Shown in pieces: positions 1 to 8,319 of a stretch of 64,000 bases of DNA (position 1 is the first letter of the stretch; every line of letters begins with the position of its first letter). The stretch covers positions 40,080 through 104,079 of the forward strand of contig JAOARG010000028.1 of the NCBI GenBank assembly GCA_025210655.1, given 5' to 3'. The DNA comes from Bacillota bacterium. Its GTDB lineage: Bacteria > Bacillota > Clostridia > Peptostreptococcales > Acidaminobacteraceae. The notes below the pieces were generated by a model. That model was not told the origin of the DNA, searched no databases, and saw only the letters and a program-made list of their open reading frames with translations. A program made the translations under genes and the position numbers.

Positions 1-1
1 A

Positions 2-1537
2 GAATTAGATATTATAGGAATAACACTTCAGTATGAGCTTTCTTATACAAATATACTAAATCTTATGGATTTAGGAAATATTCCATTAAGAACAAGTGAA
101 AGAACTGAAGATGATCCTATTATCTTTGCGGGTGGCCCTTGTGCCTATAATCCAGAGCCTCTTGCTGGAATAATAGATTTCTTTATTATGGGTGAAGGGG
201 AAGATGTCCTTAATGAAGTGATGGACGAGATGAATTATAAAAAGGAAAATGGCCTTACTAAGGCTCAGTTCCTTGAAAGAATAGTAAAAATTGAAGGTAT
301 TTATATACCGGAGTTTTATGAAATTATTTATAAAGAAGATAAGACAATTGAAGAAATGCGTCCTTTAAAAGAAGGATATCCTGTGAAAGTAAAAAAGAGA
401 ATTATGAAGGATATGAATGAAAGTTATTATCCAGAAAAATTCATAGTTCCATACCTTGAAGTAGTTCATGGTAGAGTAATGACTGAAATCTTCAGGGGTT
501 GTACAAGAGGTTGTAGATTCTGTCAGGCTGGTATGATCTATAGACCTGTAAGGGAGAAGTCGCCTGAGAAGATTATAGAGAGTTCTTTAAAGCTTTTAGA
601 AACAACTGGATATGAAGAATTATCTCTTACTTCATTATCTACATTGGATCATACAGCTATTAAGCAAATTGTAACTACACTTATGGAGAAAAATAGTGAT
701 AAGAAGATAGGTCTATCACTTCCTTCATTAAGACTTGATTCATTCTCTATGGAAATACTTCAGGAAATTCAGAAAATCAGAAAGACTGGACTTACATTTG
801 CTCCAGAAGCTGGTACTCAAAGGATGAGAGATGTAATCAATAAAGGTGTTACAGAAGACAATCTATTTGATACCCTTACTGAAGTTTTTAATCTTGGATG
901 GTCAAAGGTTAAATTATATTTTATGATTGGACTTCCATATGAAACAGACGAGGATATTGAAGGAATAGCTAAGCTTGGACAACAAGCCCTTGGAATCTAT
1001 AGAAATACACCTAAGGAAAACAGAGGAAGAGGTGGTTCTATTACACTTTCAGCAAGCTGTTTTGTACCTAAACCATTCACACCATTCCAGTGGTTTGCAC
1101 AAAATCCTGTAGATGAATTCTCAAGAAAAGCATATTTCCTTAAGGATGCAATAAATAGCAAGCATATCAAGTACCAATACCATGATTCAAAGACATCTTA
1201 TCTTGAGGGTGTATTTGCTAGGGGTGATAGACGACTTTCTGAAGTACTAATCAAGGCATTTGAACTTGGTTGTAAGTTTGATGGTTGGGGAGAGTACTTT
1301 GATTTTGATGCTTGGATGAAAGCATTTGAAGAGCTGGGAGTAGATCCAGATTTTTATAACTTAAGAGAAAGGGATTATGAAGAGATCCTTCCTTGGGACT
1401 TCATTGATGTTGGAGTAACTAAGAAATTCCTAATCAGAGAAAATGAAAAAGCAAAAAATGGTGAAACAACTGGAAACTGTATGGATACATGTGGTGGTTG
1501 TGGAGTTAATACTGGTTTCTTAGGAGGGCTTTGCTAA
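2..1537 (+). CDS. B12-binding-type radical SAM protein (TIGR03960-like), 5' truncated
   Basis: The frame is already open at base 2 and reads into the first internal ATG at 65 without a stop, so the true start lies before the window. The radical SAM cluster motif CX3CX2C (CTRGCRFC) is encoded at 500-523 and would bind a 4Fe-4S cluster that cleaves S-adenosylmethionine. The C terminus is cysteine-rich (CMDTCGGCG). The family normally carries an N-terminal cobalamin-binding-like region, which is the part cut off here. The stop overlaps the ATG of the next gene by one base, so the two are translationally coupled, the usual pairing of TIGR03960 with TIGR03936. Substrate unknown; clostridial conservation next to rng and rplU suggests RNA or ribosome maturation, which is inference. 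Confidence 0.9.
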   Translation, partial: ELDIIGITLQYELSYTNILNLMDLGNIPLRTSERTEDDPIIFAGGPCAYNPEPLAGIIDFFIMGEGEDVLNEVMDEMNYKKENGLTKAQFLERIVKIEGIYIPEFYEIIYKEDKTIEEMRPLKEGYPVKVKKRIMKDMNESYYPEKFIVPYLEVVHGRVMTEIFRGCTRGCRFCQAGMIYRPVREKSPEKIIESSLKLLETTGYEELSLTSLSTLDHTAIKQIVTTLMEKNSDKKIGLSLPSLRLDSFSMEILQEIQKIRKTGLTFAPEAGTQRMRDVINKGVTEDNLFDTLTEVFNLGWSKVKLYFMIGLPYETDEDIEGIAKLGQQALGIYRNTPKENRGRGGSITLSASCFVPKPFTPFQWFAQNPVDEFSRKAYFLKDAINSKHIKYQYHDSKTSYLEGVFARGDRRLSEVLIKAFELGCKFDGWGEYFDFDAWMKAFEELGVDPDFYNLRERDYEEILPWDFIDVGVTKKFLIRENEKAKNGETTGNCMDTCGGCGVNTGFLGGLC

Positions 1538-2232
1538 TGTACGTATTAAGACTTAAATATAGAAAAATAGGTGCCCTTAAATTTGTATCTCACCTTGAAA
1601 CATTAAAGATGGTAGAAAGATCATTCAGAAGAGCTAAATTGCCACTAAGCTTTTCACAGGGATTTAATCCCCATCCTAAAATGTCATTTGCAGCACCATT
1701 ATCAGTTGGTATAGCAAGTGATGGAGAATATATGGATGTTGAACTGGATGAAAAAATAGATATAGATGAGTTTATTAAAGATCATAGTAAGTATTTTCCT
1801 AAGAACTTTATTCTTGTTAAGGGAAAATATGTAGAGGGAAAGAAAAAACTTATGAGCCTTGTTTCTATGGCTTCTTATGCTGTGACATTTGAAACTGAAA
1901 AGCCTTATACAAAGGAAGAAGTTGAAAATGAAATTAAGAAATTTATGTCACTAGAAGATATTATCCTTGAGAGAGTAAATAAAAGAAAAAAGAAGGTCGT
2001 TAGAAATATTAGACCTTCAGTTAAGGATATAAAAGTACTACAATATGTTGATAAGATTATGCTAAAACTAGATTTATCAACAGGCTCAGTTGAAAATCTT
2101 AATCCAAAGACTGCTGTAGAGAAGATAAATGAGCATACAGATATTGATGTTGTTTTAGATACTATAAGAGTTCATAGAATTGAAATGTTTGCCGAGAAAA
2201 ATGGGAAATATGTAACATTAATGGATTATTAA
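1537..2232 (+). CDS. Radical SAM-associated DUF2344 protein (TIGR03936)
   Basis: A 231-residue protein of the DUF2344/TIGR03936 family that is found next to, or fused with, TIGR03960 radical SAM enzymes. The N terminus (VSHLETLKMVERSFRRAKLP followed by QGFNPHPKMSFA) is characteristic of the family. I chose ATG 1537 because it overlaps the upstream stop (taATG) and has AGGAGGG at 1522-1528; a TTG six bases upstream sits closer to that site. The role is probably as partner of the upstream enzyme. No catalytic motif is evident. Confidence 0.88.
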   Translation: MYVLRLKYRKIGALKFVSHLETLKMVERSFRRAKLPLSFSQGFNPHPKMSFAAPLSVGIASDGEYMDVELDEKIDIDEFIKDHSKYFPKNFILVKGKYVEGKKKLMSLVSMASYAVTFETEKPYTKEEVENEIKKFMSLEDIILERVNKRKKKVVRNIRPSVKDIKVLQYVDKIMLKLDLSTGSVENLNPKTAVEKINEHTDIDVVLDTIRVHRIEMFAEKNGKYVTLMDY

Positions 2233-2253
2233 TAGTCAAATCGGAGTGATAAT

Positions 2254-3699
2254 ATGAAACAGTTACTGTTAGAAGACGGTATCTTGTACGAAAAAATTGC
2301 CCTGATTGAAGATGGTAAACTTCAAGATTTTCATATATCAAAGAAAGATAATTCCGTAAAAAAAGGCGATATTTTTCTAGGCAAGGTAGTAAATATATTA
2401 GATGGTATGGATAGTGCTTTCCTTGACATTGGATTGAAGACAAATGGATATCTTCATATACAAGATATCATTGGAAAAAATGATATTAAAAATAAGGATA
2501 TAAAAGTGTCTATCAGTAATCTTTTGAAAAAGGGAAGGGACTATGTAGTACAGGTTATTAAAGAGCCTGCTGGAACAAAGGGACCAAAGCTGACAATGAA
2601 ACCAAGTATTTCAGGTAAATACTCAGTCCTTTTAATAGAAGATACATCAGTTAAGGTATCAAGAAAAATAATAGAAAAAGAAACACGAGATAAGTACCAT
2701 GAGGCTGCAAAGGATGTTCTTTATGGACTGCCATACGGTGCCATTATACGTACAGAGTGTATAGAGGTAACGGTTGAGGAGTTTGTAAATGACTTAAAAT
2801 CTCTCATTGCAAAATGGGGTCAGCTTTCAAAGGGAATAGAAATAAGTAGAGCTCCAAAACTTATATATTCAGGTGAAAATATATATGATCACTTGAAAAA
2901 TGATTTTTTACAAAGAGATATTGATAAAATAATCTGTGTTAATGATGAAGAAAAATCATCAGTATCTAAGATTGTTGATCAACTAGGTGAAGATTATAAT
3001 ACTGAAGTTGTTCTTCATAAAGAAAATGTATCTTTATTTAGGGATTTTAATGTAGAATCTCAGATTGAAGAATCATTAGGAAAAAAGGTAAATATAGAAG
3101 ATGGTGGATTTTTATATATAGAAGAAACTGAAGCCATGACTATAATTGATGTCAATTCAGGAAAGTATATAGGGAAGTATGATACAGAAAAAACATTTCT
3201 TGATATGAACATGAGAGCAGCAAAAGAAATAGCCCGTCAATTAAGAATTAGGAATACAGGTGGAATAGTTCTGATTGATTTTATTGATATGAAAAAAGAG
3301 TCAAGTAGAAAAAAAGTAATAGGTCTATTGCAAGAAGAATTTATAAAGGATAGAAATGGCTGTAACATACTTGGCTTTACAAGACTGGGTTTCCTAGAAA
3401 TGACTAGGAAAAAGCAGCAAAAGTCTATCAAGGAGCTTTTAACATGGCCATGTAGCTTTTGTGATGGTGAAGGTTTTCTTATAAATAGTGATTACATGAT
3501 GAATCATGTAATTGAAGAAATAAGAAGAATAATTAGGCACCATCAATCTAGTAAGATACAATTTAAGGTTTCTAGAATTTTTTATGAAAATATTGATAAA
3601 AAATTCATTGAAATAATTTCCGAAGAGTATGGTGTCAGTATTGAATTTACTGTAGATGAAGAACTTTTTCAATTGCCAAAAATAAAACGTATTGGTTAG
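2254..3699 (+). CDS. rng: Ribonuclease E/G family endoribonuclease
   Basis: A 481-residue RNase G-like protein. An S1-type RNA-binding segment lies at about residues 37-115 (GDIFLGKVVNILDGMDSAFLDIG). The DNase I-like catalytic part holds the two metal-binding aspartates in TIIDVNSGKY (near residue 298) and VLIDFIDM (near 341). The CSFC zinc-link motif that dimerises these enzymes follows in WPCSFCDGEGF. The long C-terminal scaffold of E. coli RNase E is absent, so the length fits RNase G. Its role would be 5'-end-dependent cleavage in rRNA maturation and mRNA turnover. GGAGTG precedes ATG 2254. It is in the same direction as the radical SAM pair, 21 bases downstream. Confidence 0.93.
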   Translation: MKQLLLEDGILYEKIALIEDGKLQDFHISKKDNSVKKGDIFLGKVVNILDGMDSAFLDIGLKTNGYLHIQDIIGKNDIKNKDIKVSISNLLKKGRDYVVQVIKEPAGTKGPKLTMKPSISGKYSVLLIEDTSVKVSRKIIEKETRDKYHEAAKDVLYGLPYGAIIRTECIEVTVEEFVNDLKSLIAKWGQLSKGIEISRAPKLIYSGENIYDHLKNDFLQRDIDKIICVNDEEKSSVSKIVDQLGEDYNTEVVLHKENVSLFRDFNVESQIEESLGKKVNIEDGGFLYIEETEAMTIIDVNSGKYIGKYDTEKTFLDMNMRAAKEIARQLRIRNTGGIVLIDFIDMKKESSRKKVIGLLQEEFIKDRNGCNILGFTRLGFLEMTRKKQQKSIKELLTWPCSFCDGEGFLINSDYMMNHVIEEIRRIIRHHQSSKIQFKVSRIFYENIDKKFIEIISEEYGVSIEFTVDEELFQLPKIKRIG

Positions 3700-3709
3700 C
3701 AAAAATCTA

Positions 3710-3738
3710 TTGACTAACAGTAAATCCTATGATAGTAT
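3710..3738 (+). promoter_or_regulatory. Sigma-A-type promoter for the rplU operon
   Basis: TTGACT at 3710-3715 and TAGTAT at 3733-3738 are separated by 17 bases. The site begins 10 bases after the rng stop and just upstream of the L21 leader, so the ribosomal protein operon can be transcribed independently of rng. Confidence 0.6.
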
Positions 3739-3741
3739 ATA

Positions 3742-3826
3742 TATTCGGATAGCCGCATAAATTAGGTTGTAAATTCGAACAGTTCGAATACCTAATATAG
3801 CGAGTTTGGTTTGAGGAGGTGTAACA
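3742..3826 (+). ncRNA. L21-type ribosomal protein leader
   Basis: The 5' UTR of rplU has the layout of the Firmicutes L21 leader. It runs CGGATAGCCGCA, then a hairpin whose outer stem is ATTAGGT/ACCTAAT (about 3761-3797) and whose inner stem is ATTCGA/TCGAAT, then GCGAGTTTGGTTTGAGGAGG with the ribosome binding site at the end. Such leaders are thought to mediate autogenous control by a product of the operon. The call is from motif memory, not a covariance search. Confidence 0.65.
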
Positions 3827-4138
3827 ATGTACGCAATTATCGAAACAGGTGGAAAACAGTACAGAGTTCAAGAAGGAGATACTATTTTCGTTGAGAAGCT
3901 AGGAGTAGCTGCTGGTGAGAAAGTAGAATTCGATTCTGTATTAGCGGTTTCTAAAGATAATACTCTTTCTGTTGGTGCTCCATACGTAGCAGGAGCTAAA
4001 GTTGAGTGTAGCGTTGTTGAAGAAGGTAAAGCTAAAAAGATTATCGTTTTCAAATACAAGGCTAAGAAAGACTATAGAAAGAAGCAAGGTCATAGACAAC
4101 CATTTACAAAGTTAAAGATTGAAAAGATCAACTTATAA
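3827..4138 (+). CDS. rplU: 50S ribosomal protein L21
   Basis: A 103-residue protein with the L21 signature from [18 protein letters not shown] to the basic C terminus [20 protein letters not shown]21 binds 23S rRNA in the large subunit. The ATG is preceded by GAGGAGGTG. It is the first gene of the rplU-prp-rpmA operon, with the standard Firmicutes order, and is preceded by its own promoter and leader. Confidence 0.98.
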   Translation: MYAIIETGGKQYRVQEGDTIFVEKLGVAAGEKVEFDSVLAVSKDNTLSVGAPYVAGAKVECSVVEEGKAKKIIVFKYKAKKDYRKKQGHRQPFTKLKIEKINL

Positions 4139-4147
4139 GGATTAATT

Positions 4148-4498
4148 ATGACCAAGGTTATAATTAAACTTGAGAGTGATGCCATTGTTGGTATCAACAT
4201 ATCAGGTCATGCCGATTATGATGAGCATGGTTATGATATTGTTTGTTCTGGAATTTCTGTATTAGGTCAGACAGCAATCGTATCTTTGTATGAGGTTGCA
4301 CATATAGAAGATTTAGTTTACGAAATTCAAGATGGGTATATAGACATAAAATTACCCATAGATATAAATGAAGAGAAGCTTGGGACTTCCCAAATTATTT
4401 TCAAGACCATAATCCGAGGCCTTGAAGGAATTAAGGAAGCATATCCTGAGTATATTGAGGTTTACGAAGAGGAGGTGCAAGGATATGTTAAAATTTAA
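4148..4498 (+). CDS. prp: Ribosomal-processing cysteine protease Prp
   Basis: A 116-residue protein of the YsxB/Prp family. The catalytic His is in [12 protein letters not shown] and the catalytic Cys in [12 protein letters not shown], both in the expected spacing. In Firmicutes, Prp removes an N-terminal extension from L27 that would otherwise block the peptidyl transferase region. It sits between rplU and rpmA as usual, nine bases after rplU, and its 3' end overlaps the rpmA start by 14 bases. The substrate encoded next door carries the matching extension. Confidence 0.93.
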   Translation: MTKVIIKLESDAIVGINISGHADYDEHGYDIVCSGISVLGQTAIVSLYEVAHIEDLVYEIQDGYIDIKLPIDINEEKLGTSQIIFKTIIRGLEGIKEAYPEYIEVYEEEVQGYVKI

Positions 4499-4763
4499 CT
4501 TGCAGTTATTCGCTAGTAAAAAAGGAGTAGGTTCTTCTAAAAACGGTCGTGACAGTATCGCTAAGAGACTTGGCGTTAAGAGAGCTGACGGTCAGACAGT
4601 AAGCGCTGGTAGCATACTAGTTAGACAAAGAGGAACTAAGATTCACCCTGGAAACAATGTTGGAAGAGGTGGAGATGACACTCTTTTTGCTAAGGTAGAA
4701 GGTGTAGTTAAGTTCGAAACAGTTGGTAAGAACAAGAAGCAAGTAAGTGTTTATGCCAAGTAA
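4485..4763 (+). CDS. rpmA: 50S ribosomal protein L27 with Prp-cleavable N-terminal extension
   Basis: A 92-residue L27. Translation should begin at ATG 4485, which follows GAGGAGGTG inside the end of prp; the frame stays open upstream to 4422 but that stretch is the prp overlap. The N terminus [14 protein letters not shown] has the Firmicutes Prp site (cleavage after Phe9 in the studied S. aureus protein). The mature segment [14 protein letters not shown] reaches toward the peptidyl transferase centre. Confidence 0.97.
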   Translation: MLKFNLQLFASKKGVGSSKNGRDSIAKRLGVKRADGQTVSAGSILVRQRGTKIHPGNNVGRGGDDTLFAKVEGVVKFETVGKNKKQVSVYAK

Positions 4764-4783
4764 TTAAGAGCTCAAATACTGAA

Positions 4784-4813
4784 GGGGCTGTACCTAAGTA
4801 CAGTCCCTTTTTA
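4784..4813 (+). terminator. Rho-independent terminator after rpmA
   Basis: GGGGCTGTAC (4784-4793) and GTACAGTCCC (4798-4807) form a ten-pair stem with one wobble and a CTAA loop, followed by a T-run. It ends the rplU-prp-rpmA unit, so obgE must have its own promoter in 4814-5000. Confidence 0.85.
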
Positions 4814-5001
4814 TTGGTTATAGGGAGCCTTTGGATAGTAAAAATCTAAAGGTGGGTGCATTACTAGATTAATGATTGAGGCTGTGTAATAGACGAAAAA
4901 ATGGATATCTATTAAGATGTTAAAGCTATTATAAAGCCACGATCATTAGTTTGTAGTACGGTGTACTCAAATTGAAGAGTCATGAAAATGAGGTGAGAAA
5001 C

Positions 5002-6279
5002 ATGTTCGTAGATAAGGCCCATATACATGTTAAAGCTGGAAACGGTGGAAACGGAATAGTATCTTTTAGAAGAGAAAAATATGTACCGGACGGAGGTCCA
5101 GATGGTGGAGACGGTGGACGTGGAGGAAGTATTGTCCTTCAAGTAGATACTGGTATGAGAACACTAATGGATTTCAGATACAAAAGAAAATATGTTGCTG
5201 ATAATGGCAAGCATGGAAGTAAGAAAAATGCTACAGGAAGGGATGCTGATGATTTAGTTCTTCTAGTACCTCCTGGAACAATTGTAATAGATGAAGAAAG
5301 TAATAGAGTTATTGCAGACCTTGTGGATGGAGATTCTAGGGCAGTAATCTGTAAAGGTGGAAGAGGTGGAAGAGGAAATACACACTTCAAAAACCCAGTA
5401 AGACAGGCCCCAACATTTGCAGAGCAGGGCTTTTATGGTGAAGAGAGAAATATCGTTCTTGAGCTTAAGATGTTAGCTGACGTTGGACTTGTTGGATACC
5501 CTAATGTTGGTAAGTCAACACTACTTTCTCAGGTAACTAAAGCAAAGCCAAAGATTGCAAACTATCACTTTACAACACTTACTCCAAATCTTGGTGTTGT
5601 TGAAGCAATTAAGGGAAAAAGTTTTGTAATGGCTGATATTCCTGGCCTAATAGACGGAGCTCATGAGGGAGTAGGTTTAGGTCATGATTTCCTAAGACAC
5701 GTAGAAAGAACAAAACTAATATTACACGTAGTTGATGTTTCTGGTATTGAGGGAAGAGATCCAGTTGAGGATTTTGAGAGAATCAATTCAGAACTTGAAA
5801 AATATAGTCCGCAGTTAGCAACAAGAAAGCAAATCGTTATTGCTAATAAGTCTGATCTTTTATTTGAAGAAGGAAAGCTTGAAGAGTTCCAGAAAGCTAT
5901 GGAAGAAAAAGGACTAAAGGTATTTGTTATTTCAGCAGCAACATCTCAAGGTATAGCTGAAGTAATGGAGTACGTGACTACAGAGCTTGATAATATAGAA
6001 GACATTGATTTATACGAAGATATTATGGATCTGGAAGAAGAAGTTGTTGAAACAAAAGGTCCTGATATTGATTACAAGATAGAAAAAGGAAAATATATCG
6101 TATTTGGTAGAACAATCGAAAGACTTGTTTACAGTACGGATTTTGAAAATGTAGAATCCCTAAGAAGATTCCAAACTGTTCTAGGACAAAGAGGAGTATT
6201 CGATAAGCTAAGGGAAATGGGAATCGAAGACGGAGATACAGTATCTATAGAAGGATTCGAATTCGATTATTACGAGTAA
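5002..6279 (+). CDS. obgE: GTPase Obg/CgtA
   Basis: A 425-residue essential GTPase of 50S assembly. The glycine-rich Obg fold opens the protein (FVDKAHIHVKAGNGGNGIVSF, GGPDGGDGGRGGS). The G domain follows with P-loop GYPNVGKSTL, switch DIPGLIDGAHEGVGLGHDFL, NKSD and SAAT motifs. A C-terminal OCT domain follows (YIVFGRTIERLVYSTDFEN). I start it at ATG 5002 behind GAGGTGAG; the frame also has an ATG at 4972 but without a good site. It lies directly upstream of yhbY, a common clostridial pairing. Confidence 0.97.
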   Translation: MFVDKAHIHVKAGNGGNGIVSFRREKYVPDGGPDGGDGGRGGSIVLQVDTGMRTLMDFRYKRKYVADNGKHGSKKNATGRDADDLVLLVPPGTIVIDEESNRVIADLVDGDSRAVICKGGRGGRGNTHFKNPVRQAPTFAEQGFYGEERNIVLELKMLADVGLVGYPNVGKSTLLSQVTKAKPKIANYHFTTLTPNLGVVEAIKGKSFVMADIPGLIDGAHEGVGLGHDFLRHVERTKLILHVVDVSGIEGRDPVEDFERINSELEKYSPQLATRKQIVIANKSDLLFEEGKLEEFQKAMEEKGLKVFVISAATSQGIAEVMEYVTTELDNIEDIDLYEDIMDLEEEVVETKGPDIDYKIEKGKYIVFGRTIERLVYSTDFENVESLRRFQTVLGQRGVFDKLREMGIEDGDTVSIEGFEFDYYE

Positions 6280-6295
6280 ATCGGGAGGTAACAAA

Positions 6296-6595
6296 ATGAG
6301 AGGTAAAGAAAGAAGTTATTTAAAAAGCCTGGCTCACAATAAGAAGCCAGTTACTCAAATAGGTAAGGAAGGCATCACAGAAGCTGTAATCGATAGATTA
6401 AGACAAGATCTACAGTCTCACGAACTAATTAAAGTAAGATTATTAGATTCAAGTCTTTTAGGAGCTAAAGAAGCAGCAATTGAAGTGTGTGATAGATTAA
6501 GTGCTGAGTTTATCCAAGCAATTGGAAATATCTTTGTAATCTACAGACCTAATCCAGAGTTAGATAAAGAAAAAAGAATTAAATTACCTAAATAA
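6296..6595 (+). CDS. yhbY: Ribosome assembly RNA-binding protein YhbY (CRM domain)
   Basis: A 99-residue CRS1/YhbY domain protein. It has the family pattern of LKSLAHNKKPVTQIGKEGIT, then HELIKVRLLD, and a C-terminal GNIFVIYRPNP strand. It binds pre-50S particles. CGGGAGG lies seven bases before the ATG. It follows obgE by 16 bases and precedes a terminator, so the two are one transcription unit. Confidence 0.93.
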   Translation: MRGKERSYLKSLAHNKKPVTQIGKEGITEAVIDRLRQDLQSHELIKVRLLDSSLLGAKEAAIEVCDRLSAEFIQAIGNIFVIYRPNPELDKEKRIKLPK

Positions 6596-6607
6596 ATAGG
6601 CAAAAAG

Positions 6608-6638
6608 AAAATCGGGAATTTTTCCCGATTTTTTTTTA
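6608..6638 (+). terminator. Terminator after yhbY
   Basis: AAATCGGGAA and TTCCCGATTT form a strong stem followed by a run of T residues to 6637. The converging SRPBCC gene ends at 6649. A-rich sequence on the other side means it may also work for the minus strand. Confidence 0.85.
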
Positions 6639-6648
6639 TATTATTTTT

Positions 6649-7101
6649 TTAATGCATTCTCTCTACAACATGCTTAATATCTTCTAAATCTTGCTTAATA
6701 GACTTATTTAAAGAAGTAGTCATAGACCTTCCGAAAATAAGTTCCCCAAGTCTTCCCCAGAAATTCATAGGAGTACTGTGGAATTCCATAGTAAGAGTCT
6801 CACCACTATCATCATCAGTAATAGTCATTTTAGAAACATAGGCCATACCATGGCTCTTAGCAAGAGTTTCATAGTAGTAGTTTTCCTCACTATCAGAAAC
6901 CCACATAACCTCAGTAGCTTCCCTACCAAACATCTTCCTAGTCTCACGCCACTTAAGTCCTTCTAAAGATTCCCCAGCCTCTTCAAGAATTTCAATTTTC
7001 TCAATAGCTGAAATATTCTCATTAGCATGCTCAATATCAGAAATAACCTTCCAAACCTCTTCACGAGATCCATCAATATGAACGGAACTGCTAACTTTCA
7101 T
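6649..7101 (-). CDS. SRPBCC-family protein
   Basis: A 150-residue START/Bet v1-like (SRPBCC, polyketide cyclase/dehydrase) protein. The opening MKVSSSVHIDGSREEVWKVI followed by a SDIEHANE stretch is the classic first strand and helix. The fold forms a hydrophobic ligand pocket; no ligand can be inferred. I start it at the ATG ending at 7101 with AAAGG nine bases upstream; an in-frame TTG at 7110 sits within the ribosome binding site. It is a single gene converging on yhbY and divergent from the HD-GYP gene. An inverted repeat GGACTTTAA/TTAAAGTCC lies in the shared upstream region at 7153-7175. Confidence 0.8.
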   Translation of the reverse strand: MKVSSSVHIDGSREEVWKVISDIEHANENISAIEKIEILEEAGESLEGLKWRETRKMFGREATEVMWVSDSEENYYYETLAKSHGMAYVSKMTITDDDSGETLTMEFHSTPMNFWGRLGELIFGRSMTTSLNKSIKQDLEDIKHVVERMH

Positions 7102-7242
7102 AAAAACCAACCTTTCTTATTAGTTTTGGTGTTATATTTATACCCGAAAACTAGGACTTTAATTATATTAAAGTCCGTTTGTATAGCTAAATATTGGGTA
7201 TCCAACTCCTAGATAGAATATGTAAAAAAATGGGGTGGAAAT

Positions 7243-8319
7243 ATGGAAAAAATATTAGTAGTAGATGATTCTATGACTTACAGGGGAATAATTTCAAGTA
7301 TACTTGAGGATTATAATCTTGTAATGGCTGAGGATGGTTCTAAGGCTATTGAAAAGCTTAATAAGTATGATGATATAGATATTATGATACTTGACCTTAA
7401 AATGCCTGTTATGGACGGATTTCAGGTTTTGAGTGAGGTTAAGAAAGAGAGAAAGTTTAAGGATATACCGGTTCTTATTCTTACTAATGTTGATGAGATT
7501 GAGAGCGAAATTAGGGGTCTTGAAGCAGGAGCGGTCGATTATATAAGAAAACCTATTAATGCTGATTCACTTCAAAAGAGAATTGAGGTTCATAGGGATC
7601 TTATTAGGGCTCGTAAAGAGATTATTAAAAAGAATGAAGAGCTGGAAGAGAGGGTTAAGTATAGGACTAAGCAGCTTGAATTATCTAGGAAGATAACTAT
7701 TGATGCCCTGACTGGTCTATTAGAAATAAGGGATGTTGAGTCATCTAATCATACTAGGAGGACTCAATGTATTATGAAAGTTTTAGGTGAAAAGCTTTTA
7801 AATGATTCACCTTATTCTAAATCACTTAATAAGTTAAAAGTTGAGGAAATATATAAGACATGTCCACTTCATGATATAGGAAAAGTAGGAGTACTTGATT
7901 CTATACTTTTAAAACCTGGAAAACTTACTGATTATGAGTATGAAGAGATGAAGAAACATGTAAAGTATGGTGTAGATGCTCTTATCAAAAATGTTCCTAC
8001 TGAAGAGGATTTACCTTTAGTGGGGACTGCACTAAACATTATTGCACATCACCATGAAAAATTTGATGGAACAGGTTATCCCAAAGGACTAAAGGGAACT
8101 GATATATCAATAGAAGGAAGAATGATGGGGATAGTTGATGTATACGATGCTCTTTCAAGCAAGAGGGTGTATAAAAACGCATTTCCTCATGAAAAATCAA
8201 TGGAGATAATTATTTCTGAAAGGGGAAAACACTTTGACCCTATTATTGTTGATGCATTCATTAAAATTCAGGATGATGTGATCAAAATAATAAAGGAATA
8301 TGGTGCAGATGATGAATAG
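7243..8319 (+). CDS. Response regulator with HD-GYP domain (c-di-GMP phosphodiesterase)
   Basis: A 358-residue RpfG-like protein. The receiver domain is complete, with D8/D9, phosphoacceptor D51 in LDLKMPVMDG and K103. A coiled linker (about 122-150) leads to an HD-GYP domain with HDIGKVGV (H210, D211) and HHEKFDGTGYPKG (GYP at 278-280), so it should hydrolyse c-di-GMP when phosphorylated. GGGGTGG precedes the ATG. Its 3' end overlaps the hybrid kinase start by 11 bases, which suggests that kinase as the phosphodonor. Confidence 0.93.
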   Translation: MEKILVVDDSMTYRGIISSILEDYNLVMAEDGSKAIEKLNKYDDIDIMILDLKMPVMDGFQVLSEVKKERKFKDIPVLILTNVDEIESEIRGLEAGAVDYIRKPINADSLQKRIEVHRDLIRARKEIIKKNEELEERVKYRTKQLELSRKITIDALTGLLEIRDVESSNHTRRTQCIMKVLGEKLLNDSPYSKSLNKLKVEEIYKTCPLHDIGKVGVLDSILLKPGKLTDYEYEEMKKHVKYGVDALIKNVPTEEDLPLVGTALNIIAHHHEKFDGTGYPKGLKGTDISIEGRMMGIVDVYDALSSKRVYKNAFPHEKSMEIIISERGKHFDPIIVDAFIKIQDDVIKIIKEYGADDE